A stretch of 64,000 nucleotides of DNA from Mycobacterium paraffinicum (lineage in GTDB: Bacteria > Actinomycetota > Actinomycetes > Mycobacteriales > Mycobacteriaceae), in NCBI RefSeq assembly GCF_001907675.1, contig NZ_MPNT01000020.1:1-64000 (forward strand), in the 5' to 3' direction. The notes beneath the pieces were generated by a model. It did not search any database. It was given only the letters and a program-made list of their open reading frames with translations, and was not told the DNA's origin. This document shows positions 1 to 8,756 of this stretch, piece by piece. The stretch's first letter is position 1, and each line of letters opens with the position of its first letter. The position numbers were made by a program, and so were the translations under genes.

Positions 1-2392
1 GGGTGGGGTCGTGCGGCGGCCGCGGCCCGGCGGCGACCAGGCTGGCCGCCACCGGCGGCCGCGCGGGTCGCCCGTTGAGGGTCGGCCGCTTGCGCTCGTC
101 GGGCAGGTCGATCTCGCCGAGCCCGATCTTGTTCTGCAGCCGCCTGGCCCAGCGCGGGGCCCACCAGCAGTCGTCCCCGAGCAGTTTCATCACCGACGGC
201 ACCAGGAACATCCGGACCACGGTGGCGTCCAGCAACAGCGCCGCCATCAGGCCGAACGCGAGGTACTTCATCAACACCAGGTCGGAGAACACGAACGAGC
301 TGGCCACCACGGCCAGCACCAGGGCGGCGGCCGTGATCAGGCGCCCGGTCGTCGCGGTGCCGATCCGGATGGCCTCGGCGGTCGACATGCCGCGTTCGCG
401 TGCCTCGACCATGCGGGACACCAGGAACACCTCGTAGTCGGTGGCCAGGCCGAAGCCCACCGCGACCACCAGCGCGATCACCACCACCATCAGGGGGGTC
501 GGCGTGAAGTTGAGCACCCCCGACAAATGGCCGTCGACGAAGATCCACGTCAGGATGCCCATCGTCGACCCCAGCGTCAGCGCGCTCATAAGCACCGCCT
601 TGACCGGCAACACCACCGATCCGAACGCCAGGAACATCAGCAGCAGCGTGGCGCCCAGCAGGAAGACCAGCATCAGCGGAGCCTTGTCGAACAGGCTATG
701 GATGCTGTCCTGCTCCAAGGCGGGGGTGCCGCCGACGTAGAGGTTGAGGCCCTTCGGCGGATTTATCGCCCGGAGTTCGCTGATCTTCTTGGCGGCGTCG
801 TTCTTGCTGAGCAGGCCGTTCTGGATCACGCGTACCGAGCCGTCCTTGGGCACGGTAGTCCCGTTCGGCCCGGCGACACAGGGGTTGCCGGCGATGGTCG
901 GGCACGGCCGCTCCTCCCAGGTCTTGTCGGTGAACCCGCCGATCGAGGAGATCCTGTTGCGGATGTCGGCGACCTGTTGGTCGGTGACCTTGCTGTGGTT
1001 GGTGCTCTGGATCACCATCGTCAGCTGTTCGGTGCGGTAGCCGGGGAAGAGCTTGTCGAAGTGTTCCTGCGCCTGGCGCACGGGGTTGGTCGGCGGCAGG
1101 TACTTCTCACTCATGCCGCCGAACGACAGGTTGCTCAGCGGGATGACCAGCAAAATCATGGCGACGGCGATCGGGACGGCGAACGCCAGCGGCCGCTTCA
1201 TCACCCAGTTGACCAGCTTGCCCCAGAAGCCGGCCTCGACCTCTTCGCGGGTCTTGGTCTTCTGCAGCCGGTCGGCCAGCCAGTTCAGGTAGGCCCGCGA
1301 CCACTTCCAGTTCCGCAGGAAGGGCACCCGGAACGCGGTCCGCACGCCCAGCGCGTCGACGTGGCGGCCCAGGATGCCCAGGCAGGCCGGCAGGAACGTG
1401 ATAGACAGCAACGCGGCGAGCCCCACGGCGGCGAAGATCGCGTAGGTCAGCGAGTGCACGAAGCCCTGCGGTAGCACCAGCAGGCTGGCGCTCGACGCGA
1501 TGATCAGCACCGCCGAGAACGTCACGGTGCGCCCGGCCGTCATCACGGTGCGCCGCACGGCGGTCTCGGTGTCGTATCCCTCGGCGATCTCCTCGCGGAA
1601 CCTGCTCACCACGAAGAGCCCGTAGTCGATCGCGATACCCAGGCCGATCAGCGACACCACCGGCTGGGCGAAATAGTGCACCGGCCCGAACACGGCGACC
1701 AGCCGCAGAATGCCCAGCGAGCCCGCGATGCTGAGCCCACCCACGATCGCCGGCAGGCCGGCGGCGACCGCACCGCCGAACACCAGGAACAGGACCACCG
1801 CCACCATCGGCACCGCAAGGACCTCCATGCGGCGCTGGTCGGTGGCGATGGTGCCGGTCAGGGCGTTGGCGATGGGCTCGAGGCCGGCCAGCTGCACCGT
1901 GCCGCCGTCGAGCTTCTGCAGGTCCGGTGCGATGGCCTTGTAGTTGTTGAGGATGCTGTCGTCGTCGTCACCCTTGAGCGGGATGGACACGAAGGTGTGC
2001 TTGCGGTCTTCGCTGACCATGCCCTTGATCAGGGGGTTGGTGCTGTCGGGGGCGGCCAGCCAGCCGGCCCACCCGACGACCTGGTCGGCGTGGTCGGTCT
2101 TGAACTTGTTGAGCTGGCCGACGATCTTGTCCCGCCAGGCCTGGTCGTCCACGGTTTTGCCGTCCGGGGCGGTGAAGGTGGCGACGATGTGGCTGGTGCG
2201 GTCGCGGCCGTAGGTCTGGTCGCCCAGCACCGAGGCCTTCACGGATTGGCTGCCCTCGTCGTAGAAACCGCTCTGTGTGACATGCTTGCCGAGGCTCATC
2301 CCGAACACGCCGCCCAGCAGGCACAGAGCTACCGTGACCCCGATCACGATGTACCGGTAGCGGTACACAGTTCGACCCCACCAGGCGAACAC
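1..2392 (-). CDS. mmpL3: MmpL3, trehalose monomycolate flippase (C-terminus outside window)
   Basis: RND-superfamily transporter that moves trehalose monomycolate across the inner membrane; essential in mycobacteria. About 797 residues are visible from a GTG start at 2392 (opening MFAWWGRTVYRYRYIVIG) with an AAGGAG Shine-Dalgarno a few bases upstream. The proton-relay Asp-Tyr pairs of the family are present at residues 256-257 (AIDYGLF) and 652-653 (ATDYEVF). A first transmembrane helix, a periplasmic porter domain (VTQSGFYDEGSQS onward) and a second RND repeat follow in the usual order. The reading frame is open to the window edge; the missing part should be the disordered Pro-rich cytoplasmic tail. 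It is the last gene of an apparent trmB - NYN protein - mmpL3 run on the minus strand and corresponds to Rv0206c. Confidence 0.97.
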   Translation of the reverse strand, partial: MFAWWGRTVYRYRYIVIGVTVALCLLGGVFGMSLGKHVTQSGFYDEGSQSVKASVLGDQTYGRDRTSHIVATFTAPDGKTVDDQAWRDKIVGQLNKFKTDHADQVVGWAGWLAAPDSTNPLIKGMVSEDRKHTFVSIPLKGDDDDSILNNYKAIAPDLQKLDGGTVQLAGLEPIANALTGTIATDQRRMEVLAVPMVAVVLFLVFGGAVAAGLPAIVGGLSIAGSLGILRLVAVFGPVHYFAQPVVSLIGLGIAIDYGLFVVSRFREEIAEGYDTETAVRRTVMTAGRTVTFSAVLIIASSASLLVLPQGFVHSLTYAIFAAVGLAALLSITFLPACLGILGRHVDALGVRTAFRVPFLRNWKWSRAYLNWLADRLQKTKTREEVEAGFWGKLVNWVMKRPLAFAVPIAVAMILLVIPLSNLSFGGMSEKYLPPTNPVRQAQEHFDKLFPGYRTEQLTMVIQSTNHSKVTDQQVADIRNRISSIGGFTDKTWEERPCPTIAGNPCVAGPNGTTVPKDGSVRVIQNGLLSKNDAAKKISELRAINPPKGLNLYVGGTPALEQDSIHSLFDKAPLMLVFLLGATLLLMFLAFGSVVLPVKAVLMSALTLGSTMGILTWIFVDGHLSGVLNFTPTPLMVVVIALVVAVGFGLATDYEVFLVSRMVEARERGMSTAEAIRIGTATTGRLITAAALVLAVVASSFVFSDLVLMKYLAFGLMAALLLDATVVRMFLVPSVMKLLGDDCWWAPRWARRLQNKIGLGEIDLPDERKRPTLNGRPARPPVAASLVAAGPRPPHDPT

Positions 2393-2409
2393 GCAAGCTC
2401 CTTACTGGA

Positions 2410-2419
2410 TCGTTAACGA
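2410..2419. promoter_or_regulatory. 10-bp palindrome just upstream of mmpL3
   Basis: TCGTTAACGA is a perfect palindrome 18-27 bases before the mmpL3 GTG, inside the 60-bp gap after the NYN gene; one mismatch out, two further G/C pairs continue the symmetry. It lies where a repressor could act on an mmpL3-proximal promoter. TetR-family control of mmpL3 is known in M. tuberculosis (Rv3249c), but I cannot say this is that site. Confidence 0.35.
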
Positions 2420-2452
2420 CCCGCGTGGTGTCTTTCGGTTTCCAAGCCAGTG

Positions 2453-3166
2453 TCACACACGCGCGGTCAACAAGGCGGACAGCGGCCGGAACGGCTGCAG
2501 CCATGCTCCCTGGTCAGGCAGCGAATCCAAACCGATTCGCGGCAATGGCTCCCGGAACACACCGCTGATGTCTTCCAGGTCGACAAAGTCCAAGGTATCC
2601 GACGCTAGCGCCCAACTCGCGTGTTCGCGAAATCCGATGACTTGGACGGCGACTCCGCTGCGTGCTATCTCCTCCAGCGGTTGACGAAACGCCTGCCCGT
2701 CGGCCGACGCCACCACCAGCGCCGCCAGCCCCTGGCTGCGCCGCAGTTCGATGTGGGCGAGCATGTCGCGGTCGACGTCGCTGTCCTCGTCGATCTTCGG
2801 CTTGGCGAACACCGCGAACCCCACGTTGCGCAGCGCGTCCACCCAGGGGCGCACGACGTCGGCGCTGCCCGGCGCGATGTTGGTGAAGACGGTGGCCTCG
2901 GGCTCGACGACGACGCCCGGCCGGCTCGCGCTGACCTCGGCCGTGCGCGCCAGCAGCCAGCGCCCCAGGGCGTCGAACCGCGGGCGCTCCAGAGCGGTGG
3001 GCCGCCGGCCCAGGATCGAGCCGAGCCCCATGTCGAGGTTGGGCGCGTCCCACACCAGCAAGACGCGTCCGCCCGGCGGTGAGAAGCCGCCCAGCGACGC
3101 GTCGTCGGACAACACCGCCAGGGGTTCTGCGGCCGCGGTCTGTTGTTCCGCCAGGCTCATGGTCAT
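2453..3166 (-). CDS. NYN-domain (PIN-like) protein, Rv0207c type
   Basis: 237-aa protein of the NYN/LabA class, whose members adopt a PIN-like nuclease fold and usually act on RNA. Seen here: an acidic/Asn motif VWDAPNLDMG near residue 40, a central alternating alpha/beta region, and ASADGQAF-QPLEE near residue 150, in the position of the conserved SGDSDF-like motif but altered. The ATG at 3166 is 3 bases past the trmB stop, with a second ATG two codons on. The end is 60 bp before mmpL3. Sitting directly after a tRNA methyltransferase gene, an RNA-related role is plausible but is inference; catalytic activity is uncertain because the second acidic motif is not canonical. Confidence 0.85.
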   Translation of the reverse strand: MTMSLAEQQTAAAEPLAVLSDDASLGGFSPPGGRVLLVWDAPNLDMGLGSILGRRPTALERPRFDALGRWLLARTAEVSASRPGVVVEPEATVFTNIAPGSADVVRPWVDALRNVGFAVFAKPKIDEDSDVDRDMLAHIELRRSQGLAALVVASADGQAFRQPLEEIARSGVAVQVIGFREHASWALASDTLDFVDLEDISGVFREPLPRIGLDSLPDQGAWLQPFRPLSALLTARV

Positions 3167-3169
3167 CGC

Positions 3170-3997
3170 CTACTCATGTCGTAGCCAGATGAATTCGGTG
3201 ACGGCGCTGCCCGCCTCGTGGGCCTTGGTCTCGTACTTGGTGGTCGGCCGTCCCACCGAGATCGGGAGCGCGCTCGCGGGGTCGACGCGGCGCAGCCGCG
3301 GCTCGGCGTCGCAGACGGCGCCGATGTGTTCGGCGTAGCCGGGGTGGTCCGTCGCCGCATGCAGGACACCACCAGGGAGTAACCGGTCGGCGATCAGGCC
3401 AACCGTCCCCGGCTGCAGAAACCGGCGCTTGTGGTGGCGGGCCTTCGGCCAGGGGTCGGGGAAGAAGACGCGGACCCCGGTCAGCGAGCGCGGGGGGATG
3501 AGCCGCTGCAGCACGTCGATGCCGTTGCCGCGGATCAGGCGGATGTTGCGGACCCCTTCGCGGTCGATCGCGCACAGCAGTTGCGCCAACCCCCGCTTGT
3601 AGACCTCCACCGCGATCACATCTATATCGGGCTCGTCCTTGGCCATCGCCAGCGTCGACGTGCCGCTGCCGCAACCGATCTCGAGCACGAGTGGCGCTTC
3701 GCGGCCGAACCAGGCGCGGGCGTCCAGCGCCGGTTCCCCGCCGCCTTCGGCCGTCGGGGCGCCGACGGACCGGCCCAGCTCCGGCCACAGCCGGTCCCAC
3801 GTCTGCCGTTGCGCGTCGGAAAGCGCGGACCGCCGGGAGCGAAAGGTCGACGCCGGAAGGTGGCGCTGGTCGCGACGGTCGTCCGAGCCCTCCTGCGGCG
3901 TGGCGCGACAGACTCCCACCCCGGGTTGCGCATGCATTTGTCCATGGTGGCGCATAAACCAGTGATGTAGCCGCCCCTGGTCCAGATTGATACCCAA
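3170..3997 (-). CDS. trmB: tRNA (guanine-N7)-methyltransferase TrmB
   Basis: Transfers methyl from SAM to N7 of G46 in the tRNA variable loop. The SAM motif LEIGCGSGTSTLAMA, the acidic loop AVEVYKRG, the family signature FPDPWPKARHHKRR and the C-terminal PTTKYETKAHE motif are all present, so the whole catalytic domain is intact. I chose the TTG at 3997 (275 aa) because GAAGG lies about 8 bases upstream. An ATG at 3955 (261 aa, MRHHGQMHAQ) matches the start I remember for Rv0208c but has no Shine-Dalgarno; either may be used. First gene of the trmB - NYN - mmpL3 run; divergent from the gene at 4127. Confidence 0.93.
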   Translation of the reverse strand: MGINLDQGRLHHWFMRHHGQMHAQPGVGVCRATPQEGSDDRRDQRHLPASTFRSRRSALSDAQRQTWDRLWPELGRSVGAPTAEGGGEPALDARAWFGREAPLVLEIGCGSGTSTLAMAKDEPDIDVIAVEVYKRGLAQLLCAIDREGVRNIRLIRGNGIDVLQRLIPPRSLTGVRVFFPDPWPKARHHKRRFLQPGTVGLIADRLLPGGVLHAATDHPGYAEHIGAVCDAEPRLRRVDPASALPISVGRPTTKYETKAHEAGSAVTEFIWLRHE

Positions 3998-4034
3998 CAG
4001 TTGCCTTCAGCTGGTAACAGTCAGACGGTGGCTC

Positions 4035-4071
4035 GCGTCAAAGTGACGCAAGTGCCACCATTCGGTGGGAC
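4035..4071. promoter_or_regulatory. Two adjacent inverted repeats between trmB and the divergent gene
   Basis: The 129-bp divergent region holds GCGTCA-AAG-TGACGC (4035-4049, perfect 6-bp arms) followed at once by GTGCCACC-ATTC-GGTGGGAC (4052-4071, 7 of 8 pairs). Neither is followed by a T-run. Their position suits operators for both divergent transcription units; a transcript hairpin is the alternative for the second. Confidence 0.4.
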
Positions 4072-4126
4072 CCGACCGGCCCCCGGGTCGGATCCATCGA
4101 ACTGACGGCGAAGCATTGAGGGGACG

Positions 4127-5197
4127 ATGAGGGGACAAGGACACCAGGATTTCGTCGACGAACTGGCGCGATTCGCCGCCGGCCACCCCGACCCGCGCGT
4201 GACGGCGGTCGCGGAGCGCACCGCCGCGCCCCTGGGCGTGCTCGTTGGCGGACGTGCCGGCGTGGGGCGCGGCACCGTCGCCCGGGCGCTGGCCCGCGCC
4301 GGCGCCACCGCGGGCATCAGGGTGACGACGGCGGATGGTCGCGATCCCGAGGTCGTCGTCCAGGTGGTCGCCGAGGTGGTCAAGCCGGAAGACGTCGACG
4401 CGATCGCCGGCGCCGGGCGCCCGGTGCTTGCGGTACTGAACAAGGCGGACCTGGCCGGGTCCCTCTCGGGCGGGGACGGGCCGATCGCGGCGGCGCGAAG
4501 CCGCTGCGCGGAGCTGGCCGGCCGGGTCGGCGCGCCCGTGGTGCCGGTGAGCGGCCTGCTCGCGGTGGCCGCGCTCGACGGCCTGGACGACGCCTTGTGG
4601 TCGGCACTGCGGACGCTGGCCGCGCACCCCGGCGCGGCCGACTGCCTCGACGGCTCGTTCGCCGGGTTCCTGGAAGCCGACAACCCCCTACCGGCCGACG
4701 TGCGGCTGCGCTTGCTGGACGACCTGGACCTGTTCGGCATCGCGCTCGGGGTCGCCGCGGCCCGGCAGGGCAGGACCGCCGCGCAGCTGCGGGCCCTGCT
4801 GCGCCGGACGAGCGGGATCGACGTCGTCCTGTCCCACATCACGGTCGCCGGCGCCGAGGCGCGCTACCGGCGGGTGTGCGACGCCGTCGCGGAGTTGGAG
4901 GCGCTGGCGGTCGGCGACGAGACCATCAGCGCGTTCCTGTCCCACGACGACACGGTGGTCGCTCGGATGGCGGCGGCCGTCGATCTGGCCGAGGCGGCCG
5001 GGTTGGACCCGGGAATCGCGCGGTCCGCCGACTGGGACCGGGACCCGTCCGGGCACCTGCCGCGGGCGGTGCGGTGGCAGCGGTACAGCCGCGCGACCTC
5101 GAGCGAATTGCACCGCGCCTGCGGCGCCGACATCGCGCGGGGATCGATGCGATTGTGGTCGCGGGCCTGCGGGTCGCTGCCGGGGGACTGGCGGTGA
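4127..5197 (+). CDS. Degenerate P-loop GTPase-like protein, Rv0209 type
   Basis: 356-aa cytoplasmic protein without recognised function. The N-terminal half reads as a GTPase-like domain: GGRAGVGRGT (residues 41-50) sits where a Walker A should be, but the invariant Lys is Arg and the following Ser/Thr is displaced; NKAD at residues 105-108 matches the guanine-specifying G4 motif. The rest is Ala/Leu-rich and helical. ATG start at 4127 after the divergent region. Its stop overlaps the start of the next gene (GTGA, 5194-5197), so the two are translationally coupled. The domain order recalls bacterial dynamin-like pairs (as IniA/IniC), but nucleotide hydrolysis is doubtful with this P-loop. Corresponds in position to Rv0209. 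Confidence 0.85.
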   Translation: MRGQGHQDFVDELARFAAGHPDPRVTAVAERTAAPLGVLVGGRAGVGRGTVARALARAGATAGIRVTTADGRDPEVVVQVVAEVVKPEDVDAIAGAGRPVLAVLNKADLAGSLSGGDGPIAAARSRCAELAGRVGAPVVPVSGLLAVAALDGLDDALWSALRTLAAHPGAADCLDGSFAGFLEADNPLPADVRLRLLDDLDLFGIALGVAAARQGRTAAQLRALLRRTSGIDVVLSHITVAGAEARYRRVCDAVAELEALAVGDETISAFLSHDDTVVARMAAAVDLAEAAGLDPGIARSADWDRDPSGHLPRAVRWQRYSRATSSELHRACGADIARGSMRLWSRACGSLPGDWR

Positions 5198-6783
5198 GCG
5201 CCGACAAGCCCGGAGATCCGGTCGCCGAGGTGGATGCCCTGGTGGCGAGCGTCGGGCCGGAGCTGGATGCCCCCGCCGTGCACCGCCGCGACGTGGTGCT
5301 GGTGACCGGACCGTGGCTGGCCGGCGTGAGCGCGGTGGCCGCGGCGCTGCGTGAACGGCTGCCCGAGCACAAGTTCGTCGAGTCGGCGGAATTGGGGCCC
5401 GGCGACGTGCCGCTGGCCGTGGTGTTCGTCGTCTCCGCGGCGGCGCATCTCACGCCGTCCGACTGCGCGTTGCTGGACGCCGCCGCCGCGCACACCGACG
5501 CGGTGGTGGGGGTGGTGTCGAAGATCGACGTGCATCGGGGCTGGCGTGACGTCCTGGCCGCCGACCGCCAGACGCTGGCCGCGCACGCGCCGCGCTACGC
5601 CGCGGTGCCCTGGGTGGGCGCGGCCGCGCAACCCGACCTCGGCGAGCCGATCGTCGACGAGCTGGCCGAGGCCGTCTCGGCGTTGCTGGCAGACCCCGAG
5701 CTCACCCGCCGAAACCGGCTGCGCGCCTGGGAATCCCGGCTCACCACCGTGGCGCAGCGTTTTGACCGCGAGGCCGACGGCGCGGGGCGCCGGGCGCGGG
5801 TGAACGCGTTGCGCGACGAGCGCAGCACCGCCCTGCGGCAGCGGCGCGAGGCGAGGACCGAGCGCACCGTCACGCTGCGGGGTCAGATCCAGCAGGCGCG
5901 CGTCCAGCTGTCCCATTTCGCGCGCAATCGGTGTTCGTCGGTGCGCAGCGAGCTGCAGGAAGACGCGGCCGGGTTGTCCCGGCGCAACATGCCCGGCTTC
6001 GAGGCGCACACGCGTGGCCGGCTGGACGAGGTGGTCGCCGAGGTGAGCGAGGGCACCGCCACCCATCTCGCGGACGTCGCGCAGGTGGTGGGCGTCGCGA
6101 CGGCCCTGCCGCCCCTCGAGCAGCTGCCGACGGTCGACGTCCCGGCGCCCCCGCTGAAGTCTCGGCGGCACGAGACCTGGCTGATGATGTTGCTGGGCGC
6201 CGGGTTCGGCCTGGGCGTGGCGCTGACCCTGACCCGGCTGATGGGCGGGCTGGCCGCTCGGCTCAGCCCCGCCCTGTCGGTGGTCGCGGCGGTCACCTGC
6301 GTGGCGATCGGCCTGGCCGTCACCCTGCTGGTGATCCACATCCGCAGCCTGCTGCGCGACCGGGCGCTGCTGGACCGCTGGGCGGGCGACGCGACCTCCT
6401 CGCTGCGGTCGGTGGCCGAGGAGCTGGTCGCCACCCGCGTCCTGGTCGCCGAGTCGGTGCTGAGCAAAGCGGTGCTGGCCCAGGACGAGGTCGAGAACGC
6501 CCAGGTGAGCGACCAGGTCAACGCCATCGACCGCGAGCTGCGCGCGCACGCCATGGCCGCGTCCCGAGATGCCGCGGCGCGGGACCGGGAGCTGCCCACG
6601 GTGCTGGTGGCCCTGGAGGCGGTTCGTGCGGAACTGGGCGAATCGGGTATATCTACATCCGACGATTCCGATTTGCACCCCGATCCGAACATGGAAGAAG
6701 CCGCGGCGGACGAAGCAACCGAAAAACCGGCTTCTAGCAGCGGTGATGGGGATGCTGGAGAATCTTCTGAATCGTTGCTGTGA
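5194..6783 (+). CDS. Membrane-anchored degenerate GTPase-like protein, Rv0210 type
   Basis: 529 aa from the GTG overlapping the previous stop. GPWLAGVS at residues 39-46 lies in the Walker A position but lacks the Lys; SKID near residue 110 resembles a G4 motif (TKxD/NKxD). Residues about 195-300 are Arg/Glu/Gln-rich and likely coiled-coil. A membrane hairpin follows at about residues 327-380 (MMLLGAGFGLGVALTL, then ALSVVAAVTCVAIGLAV). The last 40 residues are acidic and probably disordered. G-like domain, helical stalk and membrane hairpin is a dynamin-like layout; it is offered as inference only. It likely partners the preceding protein. Ends 143 bp before pckA. Confidence 0.85.
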   Translation: MSADKPGDPVAEVDALVASVGPELDAPAVHRRDVVLVTGPWLAGVSAVAAALRERLPEHKFVESAELGPGDVPLAVVFVVSAAAHLTPSDCALLDAAAAHTDAVVGVVSKIDVHRGWRDVLAADRQTLAAHAPRYAAVPWVGAAAQPDLGEPIVDELAEAVSALLADPELTRRNRLRAWESRLTTVAQRFDREADGAGRRARVNALRDERSTALRQRREARTERTVTLRGQIQQARVQLSHFARNRCSSVRSELQEDAAGLSRRNMPGFEAHTRGRLDEVVAEVSEGTATHLADVAQVVGVATALPPLEQLPTVDVPAPPLKSRRHETWLMMLLGAGFGLGVALTLTRLMGGLAARLSPALSVVAAVTCVAIGLAVTLLVIHIRSLLRDRALLDRWAGDATSSLRSVAEELVATRVLVAESVLSKAVLAQDEVENAQVSDQVNAIDRELRAHAMAASRDAAARDRELPTVLVALEAVRAELGESGISTSDDSDLHPDPNMEEAAADEATEKPASSSGDGDAGESSESLL

Positions 6784-6926
6784 GAAGGCTTATACCTGCC
6801 CGAGGCTTCCCCGACAAGGTCCTCACGATAACCTGTAGTTAACGCCACCATTCGAGCAGCCGTGTGGTCGAGCGCATACGCAATTCAAGAGATGTACGAG
6901 TACGCAGAAGGATTCAGGAGATTTCG
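6784..6926 (+). promoter_or_regulatory. pckA upstream region
   Basis: 143-bp gap between the membrane GTPase-like gene and pckA. It is less GC-rich than its surroundings and holds a near-palindrome CGATAAC-CTGTA-GTTAACG (6826-6844; one mismatched pair per arm). AGGAG at 6916-6920 is the pckA ribosome binding site. The pckA promoter is expected here, since the enzyme's expression is normally separate from the upstream genes. Confidence 0.45.
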
Positions 6927-8756
6927 ATGACCTCAGCGACCATTCCCGGTTTGGACACCGCGCCCACCAACCATCAGGGGCTGCTGTCGTGGGTACGGGA
7001 GGTCGCCGAGCTCACTCAGCCCGAGCGTGTGGTGTTCACCGACGGCTCCGCCGAAGAGTTCGATCGGCTCTCCGCCGAGTTGGTCGAGGGGGGCACGTTC
7101 AAGAAGCTGAACGAGAAGAAGCACCCCAACTCCTACCTGGCGTTGTCCGACCCGTCGGACGTCGCGCGGGTCGAGTCGCGGACCTTCATCTGCTCCGAGC
7201 GCGAGATCGACGCCGGCCCCACCAACAACTGGATGGACCCGGCCGAGATGCGCGCGCTGATGACCGACCTGTACCGCGGCTGCATGCGCGGCCGCACCAT
7301 GTACGTGGTGCCGTTCTGCATGGGCCCGCTCGGCGCCGACGACCCCAAGCTGGGCGTGGAGATCACGGACTCGGCGTACGTCGTCGTCTCGATGCGCACG
7401 ATGACCCGGATGGGCAAGGCCGCCCTCGAGAAGATGGGCGACGACGGGTTCTTCGTCAAGGCCCTGCACTCGGTCGGGGCTCCGCTGGAGCCGGGCCAGC
7501 AGGACGTGCCGTGGCCGTGCAACGACACCAAGTACATCACCCACTTCCCGGAGACCCGCGAGATCTGGAGCTACGGCTCCGGCTACGGCGGCAACGCCCT
7601 GTTGGGCAAGAAGTGCTACTCGCTGCGCATCGCCTCGGCGATGGCCCACGACGAGGGCTGGCTGGCCGAGCACATGCTGATCCTCAAGCTGATCTCCCCG
7701 GAGAACAAGGCCTACTACTTCGCCGCCGCCTTCCCGTCGGCATGCGGTAAGACCAACCTCGCGATGCTGCAGCCGACCATCCCGGGCTGGCGCGCCGAGA
7801 CGCTGGGCGACGACATCGCCTGGATGCGCTTCGGCAAGGACGGCCGGCTGTACGCGGTCAACCCGGAGTTCGGCTTCTTCGGGGTCGCCCCGGGCACCAA
7901 CTGGAAGTCCAACCCGAACGCGATGCGCACCATCGCCGCGGGCAACACCGTGTTCACCAACGTCGCGCTGACCGACGACGACGAGGTGTGGTGGGAAGGC
8001 CTGGAGGGCGAACCCGACCACCTGATCGACTGGAAGGGCAACGACTGGTACATCCGCGAGACGGAAACCAAAGCGGCCCACCCGAACTCGCGCTACTGCA
8101 CGCCGATGTCGCAGTGCCCCATCCTGGCGCCGGAGTGGGACGACCCGCAGGGCGTGCCGATCTCGGGGATCCTGTTCGGCGCCCGCCGCAAGACCACGGT
8201 GCCGCTGGTGACGCAGGCCCGCGACTGGCAGCACGGCGTCTTCATGGGCGCCACCATGGGTAGCGAGCAGACCGCCGCCGCGGAGGGCAAGGTCGGCACG
8301 GTGCGCCGCGACCCGATGGCCATGCTGCCGTTCCTCGGCTACCACGTCGGTGACTACTTCCAGCACTGGCTCGACCTCGGCAAGAACTCCGACGAGTCCA
8401 AGCTGCCGAAGGTGTTCTTCGTCAACTGGTTCCGCCGCGGCGAAAAGGGCGAGTTCCTGTGGCCGGGCTTCGGCGAGAACAGCCGCGTGCTGAAGTGGAT
8501 CGTCGACCGCATCGAGCACCGGGCCGGCGGCCAGGACACCCCGATCGGCATTGTGCCGACCGAGGCCGACCTGGACCTGGACGGGCTCGACGTCGAGGCC
8601 GAGGACGTCGCGAAGGCGCTCGCGGTCAACCCCGCCGAGTGGCGCGAAGAGCTGCCGCTGATCGAGGAGTGGTTCGAGTTCGTCGGCGACAAGCTGCCCA
8701 CCGGCGTCAAGGACGAGTTCGAGGCGCTCAAGCAGCGGCTGGCCGACGCCGACTAG
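6927..8756 (+). CDS. pckA: Phosphoenolpyruvate carboxykinase (GTP)
   Basis: Converts oxaloacetate plus GTP to phosphoenolpyruvate, GDP and CO2: the gluconeogenic exit from the TCA cycle, essential for mycobacterial growth on fatty acids. 609 aa, usual length of the GTP class. Diagnostic motifs: the kinase-1a P-loop FPSACGKTN with its reactive Cys, the Mn/GTP-binding LGDDIAWM, and [15 protein letters not shown] at 6927 has AGGAG 6 bases upstream; the product opens [18 protein letters not shown], essentially as in M. tuberculosis Rv0211. The stop overlaps that of the convergent cyclase gene (shared CTAG at 8753-8756). Its setting among lipid-catabolic genes fits growth on host lipids. Confidence 0.98.
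   Translation: MTSATIPGLDTAPTNHQGLLSWVREVAELTQPERVVFTDGSAEEFDRLSAELVEGGTFKKLNEKKHPNSYLALSDPSDVARVESRTFICSEREIDAGPTNNWMDPAEMRALMTDLYRGCMRGRTMYVVPFCMGPLGADDPKLGVEITDSAYVVVSMRTMTRMGKAALEKMGDDGFFVKALHSVGAPLEPGQQDVPWPCNDTKYITHFPETREIWSYGSGYGGNALLGKKCYSLRIASAMAHDEGWLAEHMLILKLISPENKAYYFAAAFPSACGKTNLAMLQPTIPGWRAETLGDDIAWMRFGKDGRLYAVNPEFGFFGVAPGTNWKSNPNAMRTIAAGNTVFTNVALTDDDEVWWEGLEGEPDHLIDWKGNDWYIRETETKAAHPNSRYCTPMSQCPILAPEWDDPQGVPISGILFGARRKTTVPLVTQARDWQHGVFMGATMGSEQTAAAEGKVGTVRRDPMAMLPFLGYHVGDYFQHWLDLGKNSDESKLPKVFFVNWFRRGEKGEFLWPGFGENSRVLKWIVDRIEHRAGGQDTPIGIVPTEADLDLDGLDVEAEDVAKALAVNPAEWREELPLIEEWFEFVGDKLPTGVKDEFEALKQRLADAD

Noticed and set aside
11..1474. Long open frame on the plus strand opposite mmpL3
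   Set aside because: His/Gln/Arg-rich translation with no motifs, antisense to a clear transporter; a GC-rich codon-position artefact.
4864..6678. 600-codon open frame antisense to the GTPase-like pair
   Set aside because: Low-complexity composition and the opposite strand carries genes with ribosome binding sites, coupling and domain motifs.
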